A stretch of 11,393 bases of DNA from positions 1-11,393 of the forward strand of contig JAULYI010000072.1 in the NCBI GenBank assembly GCA_032117915.1, written 5' to 3'. The notes below the pieces were generated by a model, which did not search any database, was not told the DNA's origin, and was given only the letters and a program-made list of their open reading frames with translations. The position numbers and the translations under genes were made by a program. Origin of the DNA: ZLKRG46 sp032117915. Its GTDB lineage: Bacteria > Bacteroidota > Ignavibacteria > Kapaibacteriales > Kapaibacteriaceae. Below, piece by piece: positions 6,967-11,393 of this stretch (positions within the stretch are counted from its first letter, which is position 1; every line of letters starts with the position of its first letter).

Positions 6967-9900
6967 TTAGTGACGGACGATGATCGGCGTCACCATGTGC
7001 AGACCGTTCGGACCGGTCATGTGGAGCGTATAGGCGCCCGTCGGAAGGTCACGCACGGAAGCCGTAAGCGGCATTGTTGCCTTGCTGCCCACCGCACCCT
7101 CGAACACCGTCATCACGTTGCGACCAATGGCGTCGTGCAGCGTTACTGCCACGTTGCCGGCCGTGGGAACGTAGGCCTCGATGGTGAACTCTGCATCGGC
7201 CGGATTCGGGAAGGCCGAAAGCAGTGATGCTTCCGTGACTTCTTCACCGGCGATGACGTTGTCACGACGCTCGAGGTCGTTATCGTAGCCTTGGTTATCA
7301 CCGTCAAAGTACTTGTTACGCAGGTAGCAGTAGACGGCATCACGGGTTGACTTGGCCGAGGTGTTTAGGACGATCACTTCGCCGATGTTGCCGTTGAAGT
7401 AGTTGCCACGTGTTGTACCAATGACCTCTGCGCCATCGATATAGACACTACCAACACGGCCGCCCATCGAGATCTTGCTTGCCGTACCGATCACAGGGGT
7501 GGTCAGCGTGGTCTTATCAAACCCTGTTGCGCCACCTACGATCTTGGATTCGGCAGCCTGTCCGTCCACCTTGTCAATGGCCAGACCAACGCGTGGGTCT
7601 GTTGCGTCGGCATTGGCGCTTGTGCCGTTGAAGTAGATCTGTGCGATGTACTCTGTATTGGCGGCTGCAGCATACGAAAGGGTCTCTACCTCGCCGTCCT
7701 CGTAGATGTTCAGCTCGATGTTCTCGTCGCTGTCCACGATCACGCTCACACCCTGGTCCTCGTCGCCATGCTTATAGACCACCATGTCCTCGGCCGTTGC
7801 GGCACCCGTACGGAAGGCCACAAAGACTGTCTTTTCGTCACCGCCATTGACCGCTGCACTCGTAGCTGCATCCAGGAAGTCCGAACCATCAAAGCGCAGG
7901 TGGGCACGGCCATTCAGAATGTTGGCATCGCCACTGTAGAACTTGGGCTTCGATGTAAGAACGCTCACGTTCACAAGGTTGGTGCTTACATAGGCCGAGA
8001 GGGTCGATACGTTAGCCGCCTGCGTTGCCGTATTCGCGTCTTCGCCCTTCCAACCCGCAGCAACGGCAGAAGCCGGCAGCGGTGCGTAGTTGCCGTACAG
8101 AACCTCTCCTGTTCCATAACCGAAGTCGTTCTTATCGTTGACGAGCTTGGCAACGTCGTTGACCACACCGCCGGAACGGTCAAGGTTCATCAGGCCATAC
8201 AATGCATCGCCCGACGCATTAGCAAACAGTACCCGTTCCGTCGATACATTACCTGTTGATCCCGAGACGATCTCGAAGATGCGACCGGTCGCATTGCCGA
8301 TCTGCAGCTTGATGTCCGAGACAGTCTTTGCTGCAGAACCATGGAACTTGAACAGTACAAGTCCCGTGCCCGAGCCAACGATGGCCGAAGCGGGATCGAG
8401 CAGACATGTCCCGCTCATATCAACGTCGGCACCCTTGACAGTCACGCCGCTGTAGATGTTGATGGTCGAGCTGATGGTGTACGAACCCGACAGTACGCGC
8501 AGCGTTCCGTTAGCGTTGAGCTTGTTCAGCGCCTTGTAGATACCATCGACGCTACCTGCACCCATGGTGTTGAAGGTTGCCGAGGCAAAACCGTTGATCG
8601 TCACGGAGTCAGCCGTGCTGTAGATGAAGTACGTGTTCGAACCGAGTTCCGGACTATCCGTACCCTGAATGGTCCGTGCGCTGGTGAGCGTCGGGGACTC
8701 GCTGTAAACACCGCCAGCAACGTTGATCGTGTTGCCGGAGTTGGTAACGTCGATACCCTTCTGAATGGTCTTCAGCGGGAGTGCGGCATTACCGCGGTTA
8801 TCATCGTTGCCCGATGCGGCGTTAACCCACACCGTGGTGCCATAGACGATCACGTCAACCGTTGCCGTGACTTCGCAACCGTTGGCATCCTTCACAGAAA
8901 GGGTGTACGTACCCGTATTGTCTTCCACACCACTTGCGATGGTCCACTCGGCAACATCGCCGGGGTTAGAGAACGCAACAGCCGTCGTCGTCCACTTGTA
9001 CGTGTACGCACCCGTACCGCCACCAACCGTGCCGGTGAACGTAAGGGACTCACCGGTTTTCTTGGGCGAGATCGAGGCGATCGATGCCGTGAGAGCCGGA
9101 GGTGCAACAAGCGTCACATTCGTGGTGATGGCGCATTCGTTCACGTCGCGAACCCTGATGGCATAGGTGCCAGGTGCAAGGTTGCTGAAGACGTTAGATG
9201 CTTGATAGGTGTTGCCGCCATCCTTCGAGAATTCAAGCGTGCCTGTACCACCACCGGCGGTCACCGTGATCTCGCCGTCAGCACTTGTAGCACAGCTTAC
9301 GTCGGCACCGTTGTAGCTCTTCTTGGTGGCCGTTGCCGACAGTGCCTGCGTGGCCTTGATCGTTACCGCTACGGCAGGGCTGACGCAGCCATTGGCGTCC
9401 TTGACGCGGATGTCATACGTGGCCGGGGCCAGTCCGGTGAAGACGTTCGAAGCCTGATACGAAACACCGTTGTCCTTCGAATACTGCTTCGTTCCGGTAC
9501 CGCCGTCAGGCGTCACCGTGATCTGTCCGTCCGTTGCGCCGGCACAGCTGACGTCCGAGCCGTTGTAGCTCTTCTTGACGGCCGACTGAACGGTGAGTGC
9601 CGGTGGAGCGGTGATGGTCACGCTCGTCGTTGTCGTACAGTTGTTCGCGTCTTTGACGAAGATCTGATAGGTGCCTGCAGCGAGATTGCTGAAGATGTTC
9701 GACGCTTGGTACGTCGAGCCATTGTCCTTCGAGTACTGCTTGGTGCCTGTGCCGCCTGTAGCCGTCACGGTGATCTCACCGTCAGTTGCGCCGTTGCAGC
9801 TGAGGTCGGCACCACTGTATGTCTTCTTCGTCGCGCTGGTGATCGTGAGTGCCGGCGGTGCCGTGATCGTCACACTGGTGGCCGACGTAACGCAGTTGTT

Positions 9901-11393
9901 GGCATCCTTCACGCGGATCTGATAGGTGCCGGCACCAAGTCCCATGAAGACGTTCGATGCCTGGTACGTCGAACCGTTGTCTTTTGAGTACTCCTTGTTG
10001 CCCGTTCCGCCTGTTGCCGATACCGTGATCTGACCATCCGGCGTTTGCGGGCACGACAGGTCGGAGCCGTTGTAGCTCTTCTTGACAGCACTCGTGATCG
10101 CGAGTGCCGGCGGGGCCGTGATGGTCACGCTCGTGGCCGACGTTACGCAGTTGTTGGCATCCTTCACGCGAATCTGATACGTGCCGGCAGCAAGCGTGCC
10201 GAAGACGTTCGACGCCTGATAGGTCGAACCGTTGTCCTTCGAATACTGCTTCGTGCCCGTGCCGCCCGTGGCCGTCACGGTGATCTCACCGTCGGCGGCG
10301 CCGTTGCAGCTCAGGTCCGAGCCGTTATAGCTCTTCTTCGTGGCACTCGTGATCGACAGCGCCGGAGGCGCCGTGATCGTCACGCTCGTGGCCGATGTCA
10401 CACAGTTGTTGGCATCCTTGACGCGGATCTGATACGTACCGGCAGCAAGGCTGCCGAAGACGTTCGAGGCCTGATACGTCGAGCCGTTATCCTTCGAGTA
10501 TTGCTTCGTGCCCGTGCCACCCGTAGCCGTCACGGTGATCTCACCGTCCGTGGCGCCGTTGCAGCTGAGTTCCGAACCGTTGTAGGTTTTCTTTACGGTA
10601 TTCGTAATGGCCAGCGCCGGAGGTGCCGTGATGGTAACACTTGTAGCGAGCGTTGCACAACCATTGTCGTCGCGGACGCGGATCTGATACGTACCGGCAG
10701 CAAGACTGCCGAAGACGTTCGAGGCCTGATACGTGGAGCCGTTATCCTTCGAGTACTGCTTCGCGCCCGTGCCACCCGTAGCCGTCACGGTGATCTCACC
10801 GTCCGTGGCGCCGTTGCAGCTCAGGTCCGAGCCGTTGTAGCTCTTCTTCGACGTTCCCGTGATCGACAGCGCCGGAGGCGCCGTGATCGTCACGCTCGTG
10901 GCCGACGTTGCGCAGTTGTTGGCATCCTTGACGCGGATCTGATACGTGCCGGCAGCAAGTGTGCCGAAGACGTTCGAGGCCTGATACGTCGAGCCATTGT
11001 CCTTCGAGTACTGCTTCGTGCCCGTGCCGCCCGTGGCCGTCACGGTGATCTCACCGTCCGTGGCGCCGTTGCAGCTCAGGTCCGAGCCGTTGTAGCTCTT
11101 CTTCGTGGCACTCGTGATCGACAGCGCCGGAGGCGCTGTGATCGTCACGCTCGTGGCCGATGTCACACAGTTGTTGGCATCCTTGACGCGGATCTGATAC
11201 GTACCGGCAGCAAGTGTGCCGAAGACGTTCGAGGCCTGATACGTCGAGCCGTTATCCTTCGAGTATTGGACTGCACCTGTGCCGCCCGTTGCCGTCACGG
11301 TGATCTCACCGTCCGTGGCGCCGTTACAGCTCAGGTCCGAACCGTTGTAGCTCTTCTTCGTGGCACTCGTGATCGACAGCGCCGGCGGAGCCG
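6967..11393 (-). CDS. Giant T9SS-secreted SprB-repeat surface protein (partial, N-terminus beyond window edge)
   Basis: The frame is open from the right window edge to a TAA at 6967, giving 1474 residues of the C-terminal part. Domains in N-to-C order, by position: SprB-like repeats at about 9076-11393, an Ig/PKD-like unit at about 8840-9075, a beta-helix (pectate-lyase-like) region at about 8110-8840 opening with W-V-N-A-A-S-G-N-D-D and P-L-K-T-I-Q-K-G-I, a LamG-like concanavalin fold at about 7300-7920 (H-L-R-F-D-G, then G-N-Y-F-N-G-N-I-G-E-V-I-V), and a type A T9SS sorting domain at 6970-7218. The protein is therefore expected to cross the outer membrane through T9SS, with the sorting domain removed and the rest secreted or anchored at the surface. 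SprB repeats are known from the Flavobacterium johnsoniae gliding adhesin, and the LamG-like fold suggests carbohydrate binding. Motility itself cannot be concluded. A GTG at 11298 is an internal Val codon, not the start. Confidence 0.93.
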   Translation of the reverse strand, partial: APPALSITSATKKSYNGSDLSCNGATDGEITVTATGGTGAVQYSKDNGSTYQASNVFGTLAAGTYQIRVKDANNCVTSATSVTITAPPALSITSATKKSYNGSDLSCNGATDGEITVTATGGTGTKQYSKDNGSTYQASNVFGTLAAGTYQIRVKDANNCATSATSVTITAPPALSITGTSKKSYNGSDLSCNGATDGEITVTATGGTGAKQYSKDNGSTYQASNVFGSLAAGTYQIRVRDDNGCATLATSVTITAPPALAITNTVKKTYNGSELSCNGATDGEITVTATGGTGTKQYSKDNGSTYQASNVFGSLAAGTYQIRVKDANNCVTSATSVTITAPPALSITSATKKSYNGSDLSCNGAADGEITVTATGGTGTKQYSKDNGSTYQASNVFGTLAAGTYQIRVKDANNCVTSATSVTITAPPALAITSAVKKSYNGSDLSCPQTPDGQITVSATGGTGNKEYSKDNGSTYQASNVFMGLGAGTYQIRVKDANNCVTSATSVTITAPPALTITSATKKTYSGADLSCNGATDGEITVTATGGTGTKQYSKDNGSTYQASNIFSNLAAGTYQIFVKDANNCTTTTSVTITAPPALTVQSAVKKSYNGSDVSCAGATDGQITVTPDGGTGTKQYSKDNGVSYQASNVFTGLAPATYDIRVKDANGCVSPAVAVTIKATQALSATATKKSYNGADVSCATSADGEITVTAGGGTGTLEFSKDGGNTYQASNVFSNLAPGTYAIRVRDVNECAITTNVTLVAPPALTASIASISPKKTGESLTFTGTVGGGTGAYTYKWTTTAVAFSNPGDVAEWTIASGVEDNTGTYTLSVKDANGCEVTATVDVIVYGTTVWVNAASGNDDNRGNAALPLKTIQKGIDVTNSGNTINVAGGVYSESPTLTSARTIQGTDSPELGSNTYFIYSTADSVTINGFASATFNTMGAGSVDGIYKALNKLNANGTLRVLSGSYTISSTINIYSGVTVKGADVDMSGTCLLDPASAIVGSGTGLVLFKFHGSAAKTVSDIKLQIGNATGRIFEIVSGSTGNVSTERVLFANASGDALYGLMNLDRSGGVVNDVAKLVNDKNDFGYGTGEVLYGNYAPLPASAVAAGWKGEDANTATQAANVSTLSAYVSTNLVNVSVLTSKPKFYSGDANILNGRAHLRFDGSDFLDAATSAAVNGGDEKTVFVAFRTGAATAEDMVVYKHGDEDQGVSVIVDSDENIELNIYEDGEVETLSYAAAANTEYIAQIYFNGTSANADATDPRVGLAIDKVDGQAAESKIVGGATGFDKTTLTTPVIGTASKISMGGRVGSVYIDGAEVIGTTRGNYFNGNIGEVIVLNTSAKSTRDAVYCYLRNKYFDGDNQGYDNDLERRDNVIAGEEVTEASLLSAFPNPADAEFTIEAYVPTAGNVAVTLHDAIGRNVMTVFEGAVGSKATMPLTASVRDLPTGAYTLHMTGPNGLHMVTPIIVRH
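6970..7218 (-). other. Type A T9SS C-terminal sorting domain (inside the giant protein)
   Basis: The last 83 residues open with S-A-F-P-N-P-A-D, continue with a beta strand and the V-T-L-H-D-A-I-G-R-N-V-M block, then D-L-P-T-G-A-Y-T-L, and end in T-P-I-I-V-R-H. The F-P-N-P, G-R and L-P-x-G-x-Y landmarks are in the order and spacing known for the type A family, which is recognised by the T9SS translocon and cleaved at the surface. Confidence 0.93.
7300..7920 (-). other. LamG-like (concanavalin A-like) domain of the giant protein
   Basis: About 200 residues with alternating strands: R-A-H-L-R-F-D-G-S-D-F near the start, K-T-V-F-V-A-F-R-T-G, then I-S-M-G-G-R-V and F-N-G-N-I-G-E-V-I-V-L-N, closing with a C-Y-L-R-N-K-Y helix. 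This resembles the LamG-type jelly rolls placed just before sorting domains in many T9SS cargo proteins. Boundaries are approximate, and sugar binding is inferred from the fold only. Confidence 0.7.
8110..8840 (-). other. Beta-helix-like (pectate-lyase-like) region of the giant protein
   Basis: The region opens with W-V-N-A-A-S-G-N-D-D-N-R-G and P-L-K-T-I-Q-K-G-I, the usual entry of DUF1565-type parallel beta-helices. Short strand-turn units follow (T-I-N-V-A-G-G-V-Y, T-I-Q-G-T-D, V-T-I-N-G-F-A, L-R-V-L-S-G-S-Y, G-V-T-V-K-G-A-D). No catalytic residues of pectate lyases could be assigned, so a structural or binding role is as likely as enzyme activity. Confidence 0.65.
8840..9075 (-). other. 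Ig/PKD-like unit capping the repeat array
   Basis: About 78 residues between the last SprB repeat and the beta-helix. It has the features of a surface beta-sandwich (S-L-T-F-T-G-T-V-G-G-G-T-G-A-Y-T-Y-K-W) and ends in G-T-Y-T-L-S-V-K-D-A-N-G-C, the same ending motif as the SprB repeats. It lacks the first of the two cysteines found in every repeat. It may be a diverged repeat serving as an end cap. Confidence 0.6.
9076..11393 (-). repeat. Tandem array of 255-bp units encoding SprB-like repeats (nine units plus a partial one)
   Basis: Units are counted in protein order and bounded at the codon before the Lys-Lys pair: 11107-11361, 10852-11106, 10597-10851, 10342-10596, 10087-10341 and 9832-10086 (each exactly 255 bp, 85 residues), then 9580-9831 and 9328-9579 (252 bp each) and about 9076-9327. 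Bases 11362-11393 are the tail of a further unit, so the array continues past the window. Each unit reads K-K-S-Y-N-G-S-D-L-S-C, then D-G-E-I-T-V-T-A-T-G-G-T-G, Y-S-K-D-N-G-S-T-Y-Q-A-S-N-V-F, A-A-G-T-Y-Q-I-R-V-K-D-A-N-N-C and V-T-I-T-A-P-P-A-L. Two cysteines per unit could form one disulfide each. Because the units are nearly identical, the copy number in an assembly from short reads may be wrong. Confidence 0.95.

Noticed and set aside
8341..9987. A 548-codon open frame on the plus strand across the giant repeat gene
   Set aside because: It lies entirely antisense to the SprB/beta-helix coding frame, has a low-complexity R/V/D/G-rich composition without recognisable motifs, and is explained by repeated units being free of stops on the opposite strand. 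The minus frame has clear domains and family motifs.
11296..11298. GTG start codon for the giant protein
   Set aside because: The frame continues upstream to the window edge with further repeat sequence (K-K-S-Y-N-G-S-D-L-S-C and a preceding P-P-A-L), so this GTG is an internal valine codon of a repeat.
9076..11393. Regularly spaced repeats that could be mistaken for a CRISPR or satellite array
   Set aside because: The repeat period is 255 bp, divisible by three, in frame, and encodes a known protein repeat with conserved residues. There are no short direct repeats separated by unique spacers.

Overview
The window reads as a piece of a Bacteroidota-type genome (FCB group). The strongest evidence is a very large secreted protein that has SprB-type repeats and ends in a type A sorting domain of the type IX secretion system (T9SS). 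An Oar-like TonB-dependent receptor with an N-terminal carboxypeptidase-regulatory-like domain fits the same group. Base composition looks fairly GC-rich by eye, which would suit a high-GC lineage such as Kapaibacteriota or other Chlorobi/Ignavibacteria relatives better than a typical Flavobacterium. That lineage call is inference.

Layout from left to right: (1) 1-316, minus strand, the N-terminal part of a small lipoprotein with one beta-sandwich domain, cut by the window edge. (2) 533-2746, plus strand, complete katG (bifunctional catalase-peroxidase), divergent from the lipoprotein across about 216 bp. (3) 2796-2829, a strong hairpin between two convergent genes. (4) 2851-6195, minus strand, a complete 1114-residue outer-membrane TonB-dependent receptor. 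(5) 6300-6866, plus strand, a GNAT acetyltransferase divergent from the receptor. (6) 6897-6918, a second hairpin between convergent genes. (7) 6967-11393, minus strand, the C-terminal 1474 residues of a giant surface or secreted protein, with its N-terminus beyond the right edge. In N-to-C order it holds at least nine SprB-like repeats (255-bp DNA units), an Ig/PKD-like unit, a parallel beta-helix-like region, a LamG-like lectin domain and a T9SS sorting domain.

Every gene is separated from the next by a divergent or convergent junction, so there is no multi-gene operon here and no obvious joint pathway. The parts point to an aerobic or oxidant-exposed cell (KatG) with a large investment in its outer surface: a TonB-driven importer, a lipoprotein and a T9SS-exported repeat adhesin. 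I see no defence system, mobile element, CRISPR array, tRNA or rRNA. The most unusual object is the repeat array of the giant protein. Its DNA units are exactly 255 bp and nearly identical at the N-terminal side, mosaic in sequence, and increasingly diverged toward the C-terminus.
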